64,000 nt of DNA from assembly GCA_019359695.1 (NCBI GenBank), contig JAHHGV010000023.1, positions 1-64,000 on the forward strand, written 5' to 3'. How positions within the stretch are numbered: position 1 is the first letter of the stretch; every line of letters begins with the position of its first letter. Shown here in pieces: positions 1 through 10,662 of this stretch. Below the pieces are notes generated by a model. The model saw only the letters and a program-made list of their open reading frames with translations, did not search any database and was not told the DNA's origin. Source of the stretch: Brasilonema angustatum HA4187-MV1 (GTDB taxonomy: Bacteria; Cyanobacteriota; Cyanobacteriia; Cyanobacteriales; Nostocaceae). The translations under genes and the position numbers were made by a program.

Positions 1-66
1 CAACGCGCGTTCCAGCAGGGTGCGGTTTTCTTCAGTATTCAACACCGTTCGGATAGTCGCAGGCAT
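1..66 (-). CDS. N-terminal fragment of a possible IS630-type transposase (runs off the window)
   Basis: An ATG at 66 on the minus strand opens 22 codons that continue past the window edge; the peptide begins MPATIRTVLNTEENRTLLE. This start resembles the N-terminus of the helix-turn-helix part of cyanobacterial IS630-family transposases, but only 22 residues are visible, no terminal inverted repeat can be confirmed and no Shine-Dalgarno is evident. It could be another small HTH protein. The family assignment is a weak inference. Confidence 0.3.
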   Translation of the reverse strand, partial: MPATIRTVLNTEENRTLLERAL

Positions 67-747
67 ACAAGTCACATACAACGACAATATTATCTCTATC
101 TTATATTTAATTAAGTTGACCTACTTATGAGTCGCAGAAGCAGGAAGCAACAAGTGGATAAGATATTTGTCCATAAATTGTGGAACGGTTCATCCCAACC
201 CTTCAGGATAGAAAGCAGTGTGTTCAGAGGACATATGACATACCCGGAGGTCTCTCCCGTTAGGCTCCGCAGTTTTTCAGTACGAGTGATGAAGCAAATC
301 TAACTTAGTACAGAGCGAAAAAGTTTTGTCATCAAAATTTGACATAATCGCGATTAATCAGATGTATAACCTGCTTTTAACAAGCTAAAATGTCATAGAA
401 TCATAACTTAATGATCCCCAAAGGCTGATAAATACGTGAAAAGCTGAAAAATGTGTCTGTAACCCCCTTGATCCCAACGCAGGATTATTAGTTAATATTT
501 ATTAACAAAGACTCCTCTGCTCCCCAAAAGAAAATGCTGTCACATTGGCATCATGCTGCCACATTGGCATCATAGGGAATCCAAAGGGAGTGATTTGCAA
601 TTAAAAAACACATTAAAAAACAAACACAAAACTCGGCAGAACCAGGAGTCAGGAATAAGAAGTTTTTCTGGAGGTCTACGGCTATTTATCAGCCATTTAA
701 TAACCAGGGGACATCATGAACCTTTCAAACTACTGGAGGCCAAAATT
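67..747. other. Intergenic leader before the DUF4912 gene
   Basis: No convincing gene. A TTGACA-like box at 339-344 and TATAAC at 365-370 could form a promoter for the downstream gene, but the 20-nt spacing is long. The 14-mer CACATTGGCATCAT occurs twice in direct orientation (541-554 and 560-573, period 19). An upstream in-frame ATG at 553 lies inside this repeat and would extend the next protein by 65 residues; it is judged untranslated. Confidence 0.5.
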
Positions 748-2013
748 ATGGCAAAAGAACGCCCACCTTTAGAAGAGATGACATTGCGGCAACTACGTAA
801 AGTAGCTAGTGAATTTAGCATCTCTCGTTACAGTAGAATGCGTAAATCGCAACTGTTGGAATCTGTTCAACAAGCTCAACGCAGCAAAGTTTCTCTTACC
901 CAATCTCGTTCAATGGAGGCACAGGAAACCGTGGAAGCAGCAAAATTTGAGTTGGGTCAAATTGATCGTACAGGCGGTACTCTCACTGATGTTGATGAAG
1001 GACTAGCGGATCTCCCTCAAGGCTATGGAGAAAGCCGTATTGTTCTTATGCCTCGCGATCCTCAGTGGGCTTATACCTACTGGGATGTTTCTAACGAGCA
1101 TAAAGAAGAACTACGCCGTCTTGGGGGACAACAGCTGGCACTGCGTATTTATGATGTCACCGACATCAATTTAGAGTACCAAAGCCCCCACAGCATTCAA
1201 GAATACCCCTGTGATGAACTTGCACGGGAATGGTATTTGCCAGTTCCAGTGAGCGATCGCGATTATGTCATCGACATTGGTTACCGTTGTGCTGATGGTC
1301 GCTGGTTAGTACTAGCTCGTTCTGCACCCGTCCACGTTCCTCCTGTCTATCCTTCCGACTGGATTGAAGATGTCTTCATCACCGTGAATTTTGATGAAGA
1401 TTTGCGTGAGAAAACTGTTTATGAACTGGTTCCTCCCGCCAAGAAAGTGGCTCCTACTGCTACTGCTACTCCTATTCCTGGTGCTGCTGCCAACGGTAAC
1501 GCCATCTATGACCAAATCTTTGGTTTGGCAGAATCTGCCGAAGTCATGCGCGTTGCAGGTTCTGTGTTCGGTTCCATGCACCAGGTTCCTGGTTTCGTTA
1601 CTCCAGAACAAGCCATCAGCTCCTACGTCTTCCCCTCTGGTGTAGGTATGTGGGCAGTTCCAACTACCTCTGGTTTGAACATGTCTGGCGTAGGTATGTC
1701 TGGCGCTGGCTTCTCTGGTGACGTGCCAATGCGCCCGCGTAAGTTCTGGTTAATTGCTGATGCTGAGTTGATTGTTTATGGTGCAACAGAACCTGATGCG
1801 ACTGTCACAATTGGCGGTCGTCCAATTAAACTCAATCCAGACGGTACCTTCCGCTTCCAAATGTCCTTCCAGGATGGTTTGATTGACTATCCAATTATGG
1901 CTGTTGCTGCTGATGGTGAACAAACACGGTCAATTCAGATGAAGTTTAATCGTGAGACACCATCTCGGAATACCAATACAAAGGAAGAAGCTGTTTTAGA
2001 ATGGTTCTCTTAA
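748..2013 (+). CDS. DUF4912 domain-containing protein
   Basis: The 421-residue protein starts at ATG 748, preceded by GGAGG at 735-739 with 8-nt spacing, so this start is preferred over the ATG at 553. Residues 1-45 form a short helical Rho-N/SAP-like segment (LRQLRKVASEFSI, KSQLLESVQ). A DUF4912 domain follows from about residue 95 to 205 (RIVLMPRDPQWAYTYWDV onward). A Gly/Met/Ser-rich linker (MSGVGMSGAGFSG) leads to a beta-rich C-terminal segment (KFWLIADAELIVYGATEP). DUF4912 proteins of this build are common in cyanobacteria but have no established function; a nucleic-acid-binding role is only suggested by the N-terminus. It is monocistronic, with a strong terminator just downstream. Confidence 0.85.
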   Translation: MAKERPPLEEMTLRQLRKVASEFSISRYSRMRKSQLLESVQQAQRSKVSLTQSRSMEAQETVEAAKFELGQIDRTGGTLTDVDEGLADLPQGYGESRIVLMPRDPQWAYTYWDVSNEHKEELRRLGGQQLALRIYDVTDINLEYQSPHSIQEYPCDELAREWYLPVPVSDRDYVIDIGYRCADGRWLVLARSAPVHVPPVYPSDWIEDVFITVNFDEDLREKTVYELVPPAKKVAPTATATPIPGAAANGNAIYDQIFGLAESAEVMRVAGSVFGSMHQVPGFVTPEQAISSYVFPSGVGMWAVPTTSGLNMSGVGMSGAGFSGDVPMRPRKFWLIADAELIVYGATEPDATVTIGGRPIKLNPDGTFRFQMSFQDGLIDYPIMAVAADGEQTRSIQMKFNRETPSRNTNTKEEAVLEWFS

Positions 2014-2051
2014 TCTAAAATTTGGAATTTTTGATTTTGGATTAAGCTGAT

Positions 2052-2090
2052 AAACCTCCGTCACAAGATAACTGTGGCGGAGGTTTTGTT
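2052..2090 (+). terminator. Rho-independent terminator of the DUF4912 gene
   Basis: Arms 2052-2065 and 2073-2086 pair over 14 bp with one G-U wobble around a 7-nt loop and run into a T-rich tail (TTTTGTTTG). It begins 38 nt after the stop codon at 2013. Confidence 0.85.
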
Positions 2091-2187
2091 TGTTGGAAAA
2101 ATTTTGCTTTTGATAAACTTATCCAGATTGTTATATCAAGCCTTACTGGCTGAACTACAACATTTCTAAATTTCTCTAGATTTTATT

Positions 2188-2300
2188 GAGCGGTGAGTCC
2201 TGCGCTGCGGGAGGATCTCCCTCGTGCCGGCTCTGGCGTATGCGCAAAGCGCACGCCCAGAGGTCTAAAGCGTAGCGAGACCGGAGGTCTTCCCCGGAGG
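2188..2300. repeat. GC-rich interspersed palindromic repeat, copy A
   Basis: This GC-rich block in AT-rich surroundings contains nested palindromes such as TGCGCAAAGCGCA. Positions 2218-2276 are an exact reverse complement of 61860-61918 (59 bp by eye). Flanking modules (GGTGAGTCC, GCTGCGGGAGGATC) also recur near 61735-61970. An open frame crosses it on the minus strand, but it is arginine/proline-rich repeat translation and not a gene. Confidence 0.8.
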
Positions 2301-2352
2301 GTACAGATCATAGAAGGGAGACAGAGTGCAGGGAAATAAAACTTTTCTATTA

Positions 2353-2388
2353 CCTTGTCACCTGTCACCTGTCACCTGTCACCTGTCA
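2353..2388. repeat. Short tandem heptamer repeat (CCTGTCA)
   Basis: Four perfect copies of CCTGTCA (2361-2388) are preceded by one imperfect copy. They lie between the GC-rich repeat and the infB stop codon. This is typical of the STRR sequences of heterocystous cyanobacteria. Confidence 0.85.
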
Positions 2389-2396
2389 ACTACTCC

Positions 2397-5300
2397 TTAT
2401 CTAGTAGATGAGAGAGTGCGGCGCTTGGTCACCATCTGGAATGCTTCGATGATGTCACCTTCTGCCCAGTCATTGTATTTGTCAATGCCGACACCGCATT
2501 CGTAACCGGCGTTAACTTCGCGGGCGTCTTCTTTCATTCGCTTGAGCGAGTCAAGGGGAGCTTCATTGATCACCTTACCGTTACGACGCACCCGCACTTT
2601 GCAGTTACGGATGAGCTTACCAGACTGCACGTAACAACCTGCAACGGAACCACGACCAACGGGGAAGACAGCACGCACTTCGGCTTGACCCAAGTGTTCT
2701 TCCACCAACTCTGGCTCCAGTAGACCTTCCAAGGCTCCTTGGATGTCTTCTATGAGTTTGTAGATGATGTTGTATTCCCGTACATCTACACCAGCCTCAT
2801 CGGCGGCTTGTCTAGCGCCACTGGCGTAAGTGGTGTTAAAGCCAACGATAACTGCTCCACTGGCTGCGGCTAAGTCGATATCTGTCTGGGTAATTTCACC
2901 AGCAGCTGACAACAACAAGCGGATTTGTACCTCGTTTTGCGGGATTTGCCTGAGCGATCCCACTATTGCTTCCACTGAACCTTGCACATCTCCTTTCAAT
3001 ATCAGGTTGAGTTCTTTCAACTCGCCTTCCTGAGCCTGAGCCGAGATACTGGTCAGGGTAACACGTCCCTGCATCAGACGTGATTGACGGAGTTTTTCAG
3101 CGCGTTCGGCTGCAATTGAGCGTGCTTGTTTTTCGTTGCTAAAGACATCAAACTCATCGCCTGCTGCTGGTACATCACTTAAACCCAGAACTTCAACGGC
3201 GAAGGAGGGAGTAGCCGCTTCGACTCTTTTACCTCTGTCATCCACCATTGCCCGGACTTTACCGAAGGCTGAGCCAGCTACCAACAAATTGCCTACGCGC
3301 AGACTACCGTTTTGAATCAGCAAGGTCGCAACTGGTCCCTTTGCCTTGTCTAAGTGAGCTTCAATCACGGTTCCTTTCGCGAGTCGGTCTGGATTAGCAG
3401 AAAGTTCTTCTATCTCTGCTACCAAGAGAATCATCTCTAGGAGTGTATCCAGATTTTCGCCCCTAATAGCGCTGACAGGAACCATAATCGTGTCACCGCC
3501 CCACTCTTCTGACACCAGACCATATTCTGTTAATTCTTGCTTAACACGGTCAGGTTGTGCCTCTGGTTTATCGACTTTGTTGATGGCTACTATCATCGGA
3601 ACTTCAGCGGCTTTCGCGTGGCTAATCGCTTCAACAGTCTGAGGACGAACGCCATCATCTGCAGCAACCACCAAAATAGCTATGTCGGTGACTCGCGCTC
3701 CGCGTGCCCGCATTGCTGTAAAGGCTTCGTGACCAGGGGTATCAAGGAATACCACTTGCTGCTCTTTACCATCGTGTTCTACATCTACGTGGTAAGCACC
3801 GATGTGCTGAGTAATACCACCTGCTTCCCCAGATGCCACTTTTGTTTTGCGAATCGAGTCAAGCAGGGTAGTTTTACCGTGGTCTACGTGACCCATAATT
3901 GTCACAACTGGCGGACGGCGAAGCAGGTGTTCCAAGTCTGCCACGTCTATCATTTCCGTGACTTTGCGGGCTTCGGCTTCTGGTTCGACGGTTTCAACTG
4001 GTATTTCCAACTCGTTGGCTACCAGTGTAATTGTGGGAATATCCAAATTTTGCGTGATACTTACTGCCATGCCTTTCATGAACAGAATTTTCACAATTTC
4101 TGTATCAGCCACTACCAAAGCCTCAGACAGTTCTTGCACTGTCATCGGACCTGTGACTTCCAGTATTTCTGGACGATCCTGCTTTTGTTCCGTTTCTTGG
4201 CGACGGTTTTGCTCACGAGAGGAAGCAGGTTTTTTCCCTTTCGCAACTGGCGCAACAGCCGTGGCTACTGCTGTTTGTGTCGGCTTGGAAGCCTTAGGTT
4301 TCGGTGGACGGGCAATAGAGAGACTGACTTGGATAGTGGCAGGTATTTCCACTCCCTCTTCATCTAAAAGATCTTCATCATCTTCAAACTCATCAACTAT
4401 TGGCTTGACACGTTTGCCTTTAACGGCTCCCTTTCCAGCCTTGGCTGAGTCTTTGATTTCTTCTATCTCTTCTTCCTGCCACTTTTTACCGCCTTTGACT
4501 TGACGTGGCGGGGTTGGGCGCTTTAGTTCGATGACCTCTTCAGTCGTTGTTGGTGCTTCATCCTCATCTTCTTGCCCAACCTGCGGTTTTGTCAGTGAGA
4601 CTCGCATTGGTTTTGGAGGCGTAGCGACTGGTAGCGCACCTCCTGGTTGTTCAGCAGCACGTACTATTGGTCTGCTAGGTCGTTGCGACTCTCCGACTTG
4701 TACAGGTGCAGAAGGCCTATTTCCTCTTTGCTCAGGTTTTACTGGTGAGGGGGTAGTAGAACGCACAGGTTTTTCAGTTTTTTGCGGCAAAGCAGCCTGT
4801 GCTGTTTCCCCTGTTGCCGTTTTATTGACTCTTTGCTGCTTGACTTGGTCGCGTTCGCCCGCAAAGGTTTGGCTGCCTTCGGGAGCATCGCGTTTTTGAG
4901 GTGGGCGCTGTGTGCCATCGCCTGCAAGAGCTCGGCTGCCAACGGATGCATCGCGTTTTTGGTCGCGATCGCGTTTGAGAATTATAATCGGTTTCTCGCT
5001 CACACTCGGTTGGGCAGCGTCTGTTGGAGAGCTTGGTTGCTCCCCAGCTGGTCTGGTGGGCGGGGCTGCCAGTTGTGGTTTTGGCTGTCTTTCCGGTTTT
5101 GATCTTGGTGCAGATGCTTTTTCCGGTTTTTCCGCTGCTACTTTTTCAACCGGCTGATTTGTATTGGGTACTATGTTTTTATCCGCGTCTGTCACTGCTG
5201 GTTGTTCAGGTGTGGTCTCAGACTGATTCCGGGGTACAGATCGAATTGGTGCCGTCGGCTTCATGGGTGAGACAGGGGGAGCTATGGACTTAGGGGGTGA

Positions 5301-5675
5301 AGGAGGATTGACTTCAGAAGCAACTATATTGGTAGCAACCGACGCCTCTGGGGCGTTAGAGATGGGGTTTTTCAAAACTGTAGGTTTGCGAATCTCCAAA
5401 ATTTGTTGTTTATTAGGTGCTGCAGGTCGGTTACGTCCACCATCTTGTGGTGAATTTGGTCTATGGCTGTTAGTGCCATTTCCTATTCTCGGCGTCACAC
5501 TTGTCTGAGCTACTTTTTCTGCTTGAGCCCGAATGCGTTCCGCTTCGGATTCTGTAATTGTGCTGCTATGGCTTTTGACCGCAATATTGAGCTGGTCGCA
5601 AATTGCTAATAGCTCTTTGTTATCCAAATTCAATTCCTTTGATAATTCGTAAATTCTAACTTTGCCGTTGTTCAT
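2397..5675 (-). CDS. infB: Translation initiation factor IF-2
   Basis: IF-2 is the GTPase that brings initiator fMet-tRNA to the 30S subunit and promotes 50S joining in the cytosol. The 1092-residue protein has the usual cyanobacterial plan: a short N-terminal IF2_N segment (about 1-50, [19 protein letters not shown]), a long Pro/Ala/Lys/Glu-rich disordered region (about 60-500), a second IF2_N element (about 515-570), then the G domain with G1 GHVDHGKT near residue 594, DTPGHEAF and NKVD. Domains II, III and IV ([16 protein letters not shown] onward) complete it. GGGGAAGAGTGG precedes the ATG. It is the last gene of the rimP-nusA-ylxR-infB cluster, separated from ylxR by a 452-bp gap. Confidence 0.98.
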   Translation of the reverse strand: MNNGKVRIYELSKELNLDNKELLAICDQLNIAVKSHSSTITESEAERIRAQAEKVAQTSVTPRIGNGTNSHRPNSPQDGGRNRPAAPNKQQILEIRKPTVLKNPISNAPEASVATNIVASEVNPPSPPKSIAPPVSPMKPTAPIRSVPRNQSETTPEQPAVTDADKNIVPNTNQPVEKVAAEKPEKASAPRSKPERQPKPQLAAPPTRPAGEQPSSPTDAAQPSVSEKPIIILKRDRDQKRDASVGSRALAGDGTQRPPQKRDAPEGSQTFAGERDQVKQQRVNKTATGETAQAALPQKTEKPVRSTTPSPVKPEQRGNRPSAPVQVGESQRPSRPIVRAAEQPGGALPVATPPKPMRVSLTKPQVGQEDEDEAPTTTEEVIELKRPTPPRQVKGGKKWQEEEIEEIKDSAKAGKGAVKGKRVKPIVDEFEDDEDLLDEEGVEIPATIQVSLSIARPPKPKASKPTQTAVATAVAPVAKGKKPASSREQNRRQETEQKQDRPEILEVTGPMTVQELSEALVVADTEIVKILFMKGMAVSITQNLDIPTITLVANELEIPVETVEPEAEARKVTEMIDVADLEHLLRRPPVVTIMGHVDHGKTTLLDSIRKTKVASGEAGGITQHIGAYHVDVEHDGKEQQVVFLDTPGHEAFTAMRARGARVTDIAILVVAADDGVRPQTVEAISHAKAAEVPMIVAINKVDKPEAQPDRVKQELTEYGLVSEEWGGDTIMVPVSAIRGENLDTLLEMILLVAEIEELSANPDRLAKGTVIEAHLDKAKGPVATLLIQNGSLRVGNLLVAGSAFGKVRAMVDDRGKRVEAATPSFAVEVLGLSDVPAAGDEFDVFSNEKQARSIAAERAEKLRQSRLMQGRVTLTSISAQAQEGELKELNLILKGDVQGSVEAIVGSLRQIPQNEVQIRLLLSAAGEITQTDIDLAAASGAVIVGFNTTYASGARQAADEAGVDVREYNIIYKLIEDIQGALEGLLEPELVEEHLGQAEVRAVFPVGRGSVAGCYVQSGKLIRNCKVRVRRNGKVINEAPLDSLKRMKEDAREVNAGYECGVGIDKYNDWAEGDIIEAFQMVTKRRTLSSTR

Positions 5676-6127
5676 CCACTCTTCCCCTTTAATTTACAGT
5701 TTTAGCGGATGGTTGCCTGGTTGGCGACATCTCCATCCTTCGATTACTGTGTTAGGTTGCCACTGCTAATGAATGCCGGTGCCTCCATTCAGGAAAGAGA
5801 GATGTTTCGGTTTATCGCTGGCATCCCCACCAGGAAAGATGGTTGACGCCGAACTGCGCTTGGGCGCTACCAGGTTGCCATTCTGTACTGTTTTGTTTTG
5901 TTGATTCTGAGTCTTCCACGACACATCGAGTAAAACTTCTTAGGAGTCCGGCTTCGCCCCTTTGGATAACCAAGAGCTACGCTAACGACACCCTTTTACT
6001 ATTTTGGCACTACATGAGCGATAAAACAGAGTGTGTTGATAGCACAAATAATTCGGCTGTCATCACAATTTCTTTGGGAATTACCGCTACAACGTAGTTT
6101 TCATTAAGTTTGTTTTTGGTTATTCCT
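5676..6127. other. Long leader between ylxR and infB
   Basis: This 452-bp stretch interrupts an otherwise compact operon. No convincing gene is seen on either strand; the open frame at 5843-6097 on the plus strand has no recognisable protein features. Read on the minus strand the last 200 nt before infB are relatively GC-rich and rich in purine runs and self-complementary pieces (TGGCAACC, GGTTGCC). That is compatible with a structured 5' leader or an internal infB promoter, but neither is demonstrated. Confidence 0.4.
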
Positions 6128-6373
6128 TTAGTGTAGACGCTGCCACAATGTGTGGTACAGTGCTTCTGGCACTGATGCACGTAGGGCTCGCCCTAATCTA
6201 TTTTTTTTCTGAGCTGCCAAAAGACAGTTCTGCTGCGGACAAATATAGGCAGAACGCCCCATGCCCTCATTTAATTGTACCTGTCCTGAAGGAAACACGC
6301 GGACAATTCGCCAGAACTCTTGTTTTAATCTTGTTTTTCGACAACTAATACAACGCCGATAATTTGGTTCCAT
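6128..6373 (-). CDS. ylxR: YlxR-family (DUF448) protein
   Basis: This is an 81-residue basic protein. The family signature is visible at the N-terminus: NYRRCISCRKTRLKQEFWRI, then GRSAYICPQQNCLLAAQKKN and a C-terminal LGRALR. YlxR proteins are small nucleoid/RNA-binding proteins usually encoded between nusA and infB; the position here matches exactly (48 bp after nusA). Length is normal for the family. It lies on the minus strand within the cluster and is probably co-transcribed with nusA. The exact function is still debated, including RNase P modulation in some bacteria. Confidence 0.9.
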   Translation of the reverse strand: MEPNYRRCISCRKTRLKQEFWRIVRVFPSGQVQLNEGMGRSAYICPQQNCLLAAQKKNRLGRALRASVPEALYHTLWQRLH

Positions 6374-6420
6374 GAGCTAGAGTTCGTTACTCAGGACGAT
6401 GTTTACTGATAACTTTACTC

Positions 6421-7698
6421 TTATTCGTCATTATTTTCGTCAAAAATTTCATCCTCAAAAAATTCTTCCTGATTTTTATCTTCTAAGTCCTCCTCGTCAG
6501 AGTCATCTACTTCTGGTATATATTTTGCTCTCACATCTGCAAACTTAGCATCTTCTCCTGCGTGGTCATACTTTGCTTTATCTTTGATATCAATTTTCCA
6601 ACCAGTCAGACGAGCTGCCAAACGAACATTTTGTCCTTCCTTGCCGATCGCCAGACTCAATTGGTCTTCTGCCACCAGCACGTGAGTTTGTCTTGTTTCA
6701 GGATCCATCAGACGAACCTCATCTACCCGTGCAGGACTAAGGGCGTTAGCAATGTAGGTAGCAGGATCTGGAGACCAGCGAATCACATCTATTTTTTCGC
6801 CGCGCAATTCGTTGACGACAACTTGAATTCGTGATCCCCGCGCTCCAATACAAGCACCTACTGGATCTACATCACGATCAAGAGTATCAACAGCAATTTT
6901 CGTTCGAGGTCCTACATGACGAGAAGGAGGATTTGCCTCTCGCGCTACAGCGACAATCCGCACGACTTCATCTTCGATTTCTGGCACTTCGTTGGCGAAC
7001 AAATAAACCACCAAACCTGCATCCGAACGTGAGACCAGTAACTGAGGTCCTCGTTGCTGACCTTGAGAAACTTTTTTCAGATAGACCTTAAAGGTGGCAT
7101 TTGCCCGATAATTATCGTTGGGTAATTGTTCACGCTTGGGCAATTCGGCATCCACCTCTGGCTGCCCAAAACCACTGCTAACAGCCATAATCACCGATTG
7201 TCTTTCAAACCGCAGAACTCTTGCTTGTAGAACTGTTCCTTCTAAGTCTTGGAACTCCTCTTGCACCATCTGGCGTTGTTGATCCCGCAGTTTTTGCGCC
7301 AAGACCTGCTTAGTTTGCATTGCTGCCATGCGACCAAATTCTCCTTGGTCGGGGGTAACATCCAGCACAACTTCTTGTCCTAATTGTGCTTCGTCCCCTC
7401 CCATGTCTTGAACTTGTTGAAGCGCAATTTCATGATCAGAGTTTGTCACAGCTTCAACGATAGTTTTGGTTGCAACAACGCGGAAGCCTTCATCTTCAAC
7501 GTCTAGTTGGACATCAAAATTCTCAAAGTAATCTTCATCGAACTGTTTTCGCTCTAAGTTTTGAGCACGACGATAACGTTCGTAACCTTTGAGTAATGCT
7601 TCTCTGATAGCTGCTTGAACTGCAACACGAGGTAAATTACGCTCACGACTTATATTTTCGATTAAATCTTTTAATCCAGGTAAAGTTACCATTGACAT
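6421..7698 (-). CDS. nusA: Transcription termination/antitermination factor NusA
   Basis: NusA binds RNA polymerase and nascent RNA, controlling pausing, termination and antitermination. The start at 7698 ([20 protein letters not shown]) is chosen because AAGGAGA lies 7 nt upstream; an in-frame ATG at 7725 would add nine residues upstream of that site. The 425-residue product has the N-terminal polymerase-binding domain (about 1-125), the S1 domain (about 130-200) and tandem KH domains (about 200-345, [15 protein letters not shown] and [16 protein letters not shown]). It ends in a very acidic tail instead of the AR repeats of E. coli NusA, as in other cyanobacteria. It is downstream of rimP (191-bp gap) and upstream of ylxR. 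Confidence 0.97.
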   Translation of the reverse strand: MSMVTLPGLKDLIENISRERNLPRVAVQAAIREALLKGYERYRRAQNLERKQFDEDYFENFDVQLDVEDEGFRVVATKTIVEAVTNSDHEIALQQVQDMGGDEAQLGQEVVLDVTPDQGEFGRMAAMQTKQVLAQKLRDQQRQMVQEEFQDLEGTVLQARVLRFERQSVIMAVSSGFGQPEVDAELPKREQLPNDNYRANATFKVYLKKVSQGQQRGPQLLVSRSDAGLVVYLFANEVPEIEDEVVRIVAVAREANPPSRHVGPRTKIAVDTLDRDVDPVGACIGARGSRIQVVVNELRGEKIDVIRWSPDPATYIANALSPARVDEVRLMDPETRQTHVLVAEDQLSLAIGKEGQNVRLAARLTGWKIDIKDKAKYDHAGEDAKFADVRAKYIPEVDDSDEEDLEDKNQEEFFEDEIFDENNDE

Positions 7699-7889
7699 AA
7701 ACAATCTCCTTATATAGCTATGCAAAAAATGGTCAGCATAAAAACAGTGCTAATTGCTGAGTTAGTGATTTGTGGAATTGTTTAAAACCTGACTCAGCAG
7801 CGCCGCTTGCTTTGAGGGATAAACCTCCCAAGAACGCTGTCGCTCCTCTAAACTTCGGTACTCACAACTGTTGAATGCTGATAGTTTTT

Positions 7890-8351
7890 CTATCTGCCCT
7901 CATCGAGATCTACCTTAGTAATTAAGGAGCGAGGAATTTGAACAACACGACCTTTTTGATTTAAATAAACTGTTGTCTCATCCCGGCGAATCAACTGACC
8001 AATCCACTGTTGCTGTCCTTCATAGGATGGAGCAGTCTGGACAATAACAGGAAATCCTTTGAAGGAAATAAATTCTCGGTCGGTTGTCAGCTGTCGCGAA
8101 ATACCAGGACTGGATACTTCCAATACATAAGCATCTGGAATGATTTCCACTACATCTAAGGTAGCTTCAAAAGCACGACTCATTCGCTCACAGTCATCTA
8201 ACCCAGTGTCCTGTTGAGGATTGCGAATGTCTAAGCGTAAAACCGGCGGATTTTGATTGGTGTGAAAAACCACGCCAACAACTTCCAATCCCAGCTTTTG
8301 TGCCACTGGTGTCGCCAATTCAATAATCTGTGGAACGAGAGGGTGAGTCAT
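7890..8351 (-). CDS. rimP: Ribosome maturation factor RimP
   Basis: RimP is needed for 30S subunit maturation. The 153-residue product from ATG 8351 ([20 protein letters not shown]) has the expected length. An upstream in-frame start at 8381 would add ten atypical residues. Family motifs are [17 protein letters not shown], the D[15 protein letters not shown] region, [20 protein letters not shown] and the C-terminal SH3-like domain. It is the first gene of the rimP-nusA-ylxR-infB cluster, an arrangement widespread in bacteria. Confidence 0.95.
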   Translation of the reverse strand: MTHPLVPQIIELATPVAQKLGLEVVGVVFHTNQNPPVLRLDIRNPQQDTGLDDCERMSRAFEATLDVVEIIPDAYVLEVSSPGISRQLTTDREFISFKGFPVIVQTAPSYEGQQQWIGQLIRRDETTVYLNQKGRVVQIPRSLITKVDLDEGR

Positions 8352-8763
8352 GCGGCTATTCCAACAAAAAAAGTGGGTCATTACCCACTTCCTGCGATAG
8401 GGATATCTTCCAAGAAGTCTTCGGGCGAACCTAACAGGTTCGCCTGATTATCTAAGTTTAGCGTATTTTTTTGGGAGCGAGAAGCAAAAACTCGCTTGAA
8501 TATGGGTGTAGGGGTGTGGGAGTGTAAGGGTGTGGAGGTGTAAGGGTGTGGGGGTGTAAGGGTGTACGGAAAAATCTTTCTGCCTTGAAAATAGGGGTGT
8601 AGGGGAAAGCCAGATTTTCATGGCAAGGTTTGTGGGATTTTCCCGTGATTGGCTGATTTGAAATCGGGCATTATGACGACTTTGTCGTTACCACTTCAAA
8701 AAAATTCCTCCCCTTGTCTTGTTGTCTGTTTATCAATTTTCGACTGCTGTTGCAAATTCACCA
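8352..8763. other. Intergenic: hairpin and G-rich tandem repeat upstream of rimP
   Basis: There is no gene. A hairpin with 8-bp arms GGCGAACC/GGTTCGCC (8424-8431, 8437-8444, loop TAACA) lies in the rimP leader. From about 8502 to 8575 a degenerate G/T-rich tandem repeat built on GGTGTAAGGGTGT occurs; the same unit recurs near 31434, 58258 and 61552. The rest shows nothing recognisable. Confidence 0.6.
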
Positions 8764-10215
8764 TCAACTTCCTTCTCTACGTACCAGCATAGTAGAGCTT
8801 TGATCTTCCACTGGTTGAACTGGTGGCTGTGTTCGTAGCTGCTTGGTTTGCTCGATAATTTTCCACATATCTTCTTTTGACAAGCGTTGGACATAATTAA
8901 GCTTGACTTCTTCTAAAAAGTCAATAAGTAAGTTCTGAATTTCTGAAAAAACCTGTTTTTTCTGGATTTCTGTTCCCAAAGCTTCGCTAAAGCTTTGCAC
9001 AAGTTGACTAGAAAGTTTTGCTCCAACTGGATCTTCTGCTGCGCTGACAACTGCATTATAAAGGTTAGTTGTGATTTGGGTTGCGAGTTGCTCACTCAAT
9101 TGAGTTTGCATCGCATCCAGTCCAGGTAATATTTGTAGGTTGTGATAAATGGGAACTTGTTTAATAGCGCTTTCAATGTTGTGCCGCAAAATCGCTGTAA
9201 TTTCAGGTTGAATTTTTGGCAGTACTTGGTAAACAATTGTTTTTACCAAAATACCTCCAATTGCTTCTACTTCATTTATATTGTTGATATCTATGTAGGA
9301 GCGAGTTTGTTCATTTTGTGATAGCCAACGCCTTAGTTCACCGCGTTGAATTGATCCCTGAATTTGGTTAATGACCCGAATAACAACAATTTCTGTCAGT
9401 TCTTCGGCAAAATTCGCCACGACTCCTCGATGAATTTGTTGACGTATTGGATTTAGACTCAGCATTCGTGCATGGTCTAGGCGGATCGAAACAGGTATAA
9501 TTCGCAACCAACGCAAAAATGGTAGCAATAAAAACAAATCATACCAGTGCGTGAAAATAGCATTGAAAAAACTCAAACTAGGATACTGACGTTTGATATA
9601 GAAGCTACGCGCTAATAACTCCACACCAAATAAAATGACAAATGGTAAGTCAATTATCCAAAAATAATCAATTAATTCGCCATTTTCTCCAATACTTCGA
9701 TAATAGTTGACGATAATTATAGGGCGAATTTTGTTGTTGAAAAAATCAATTTCTTGCTTCCAACCGCGTTTTGATAAATAAGCTTGACTCCAGAATGTAG
9801 AAAAGGCTTGCTTGGAAGATTTAACGGCTACGCGATCGCGCATCTGATTTTTGATTTTTTCCAAGGAACCACTCTTATTCGCCGCTTCAAATGGGTTGCT
9901 ATCAATCATCTCGCTACTAAGACGGCTGAGTTCCTCAAGTTTTTTTACCACCTGAGGTGATTGCAATCCTGTTTGACTGACCTGTTCTATAAGTGCGTTT
10001 ACTGTAACCAAATAGTTTTCTGTTTCTCGATGGCGTTCAATTCCTTTAACTGGATCGTATATCTGAGTGATTCTGGGGAGATTTCGTATATAAAAATCTC
10101 GCCAAGGAACATAACTTAAATCAAATAAAACTAACCCTAGATTAACAGACGCAATAATCGCCATCAACTGTTCAAACCATATGTTTCGCTTTGTTAAGGT
10201 TTTCACGTTAGTCAT
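8764..10215 (-). CDS. Conserved cyanobacterial membrane protein of unknown function
   Basis: I do not recognise a named family. The 483-residue protein starts MTNVKTLTKRNIWFEQL. A hydrophobic segment at about 17-37 is followed by a soluble segment rich in helices (about 45-180). A second membrane segment lies near 188-208 (IDLPFVILFGVELLARSFYI) and a third hydrophobic/aromatic stretch with arginines at about 215-250 (WYDLFLLLPFLRWLRIIPVSIRL), faintly like an ion-channel voltage-sensor region. The C-terminal 230 residues look like a cytoplasmic helical domain. It stands alone, upstream of a MITE-like element. Channel-like function is only a guess. Confidence 0.75.
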   Translation of the reverse strand: MTNVKTLTKRNIWFEQLMAIIASVNLGLVLFDLSYVPWRDFYIRNLPRITQIYDPVKGIERHRETENYLVTVNALIEQVSQTGLQSPQVVKKLEELSRLSSEMIDSNPFEAANKSGSLEKIKNQMRDRVAVKSSKQAFSTFWSQAYLSKRGWKQEIDFFNNKIRPIIIVNYYRSIGENGELIDYFWIIDLPFVILFGVELLARSFYIKRQYPSLSFFNAIFTHWYDLFLLLPFLRWLRIIPVSIRLDHARMLSLNPIRQQIHRGVVANFAEELTEIVVIRVINQIQGSIQRGELRRWLSQNEQTRSYIDINNINEVEAIGGILVKTIVYQVLPKIQPEITAILRHNIESAIKQVPIYHNLQILPGLDAMQTQLSEQLATQITTNLYNAVVSAAEDPVGAKLSSQLVQSFSEALGTEIQKKQVFSEIQNLLIDFLEEVKLNYVQRLSKEDMWKIIEQTKQLRTQPPVQPVEDQSSTMLVRREGS

Positions 10216-10314
10216 TGGTTTTTAAATAAGTAAAGTACAGATTTTGGATACAACATCTCTAAATTACGTGGTTTTAAGTCTTGCCTACCTATACCTGCGG
10301 CTTTCAAGCAATAT

Positions 10315-10502
10315 ATCTATACAGCAATCCTAAATGATTTCTGAGAAAATACTGCTTTATCGAAAACTAAGTTAAATATTTTACGCTTTCTGGTTACAAT
10401 AAATTAAGCATTTTAGCGATACAAGTAATATATACTTGCCACAAAGATTACTTAAAGTGAATTCAGTATTCTCTCATGTATGATTCAGGATTGCTATATC
10501 TA
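10315..10502. mobile_element. MITE-like element with about 40-bp imperfect terminal inverted repeats
   Basis: The left end reads CAGCAATCCTAAATGATTT then CTGAGAAAATACTG; the right end, reverse-complemented, reads TAGCAATCCTGAATCATAC then ATGAGAGAATACTG. The interior (about 100 bp) encodes nothing. Similar ends bound the element at 47020-47157. It fills much of the 10216-10662 gap; the remainder of that gap holds nothing I can identify except a GAGGAG ribosome site before 10663. Confidence 0.65.
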
Positions 10503-10662
10503 AGATAGATGACATTAGTTTATGAATCTTAACATCCATGTACGATAACTTTAAGTTATCAATAATCATTAATAAAGCGACCAAAAAACTTTACAGAAAC
10601 TTAAAATGCATCTATCTGTCAATGTCAATATCCGGTTGATTTGACCAAGAGGAGTTTTACTT

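Noticed and set aside
339-370. Promoter for the DUF4912 gene
   Set aside because: TTGACA and TATAAC are separated by 20 nt, longer than usual; not listed as a separate feature.
553-747. N-terminal extension of the DUF4912 protein from ATG 553
   Set aside because: The ATG lies in a direct repeat, the 65 added residues have no family similarity, and the ATG at 748 has GGAGG at proper spacing.
3537-4899. Plus-strand open frames of 276, 181 and 122 codons
   Set aside because: They lie opposite the intact infB gene and are shadows of its codon structure.
8502-8575. Tandem GGTGTAAGGG repeats as a CRISPR or G-quadruplex array
   Set aside because: Degenerate short tandem repeat without spacers; same unit elsewhere as ordinary STRR.
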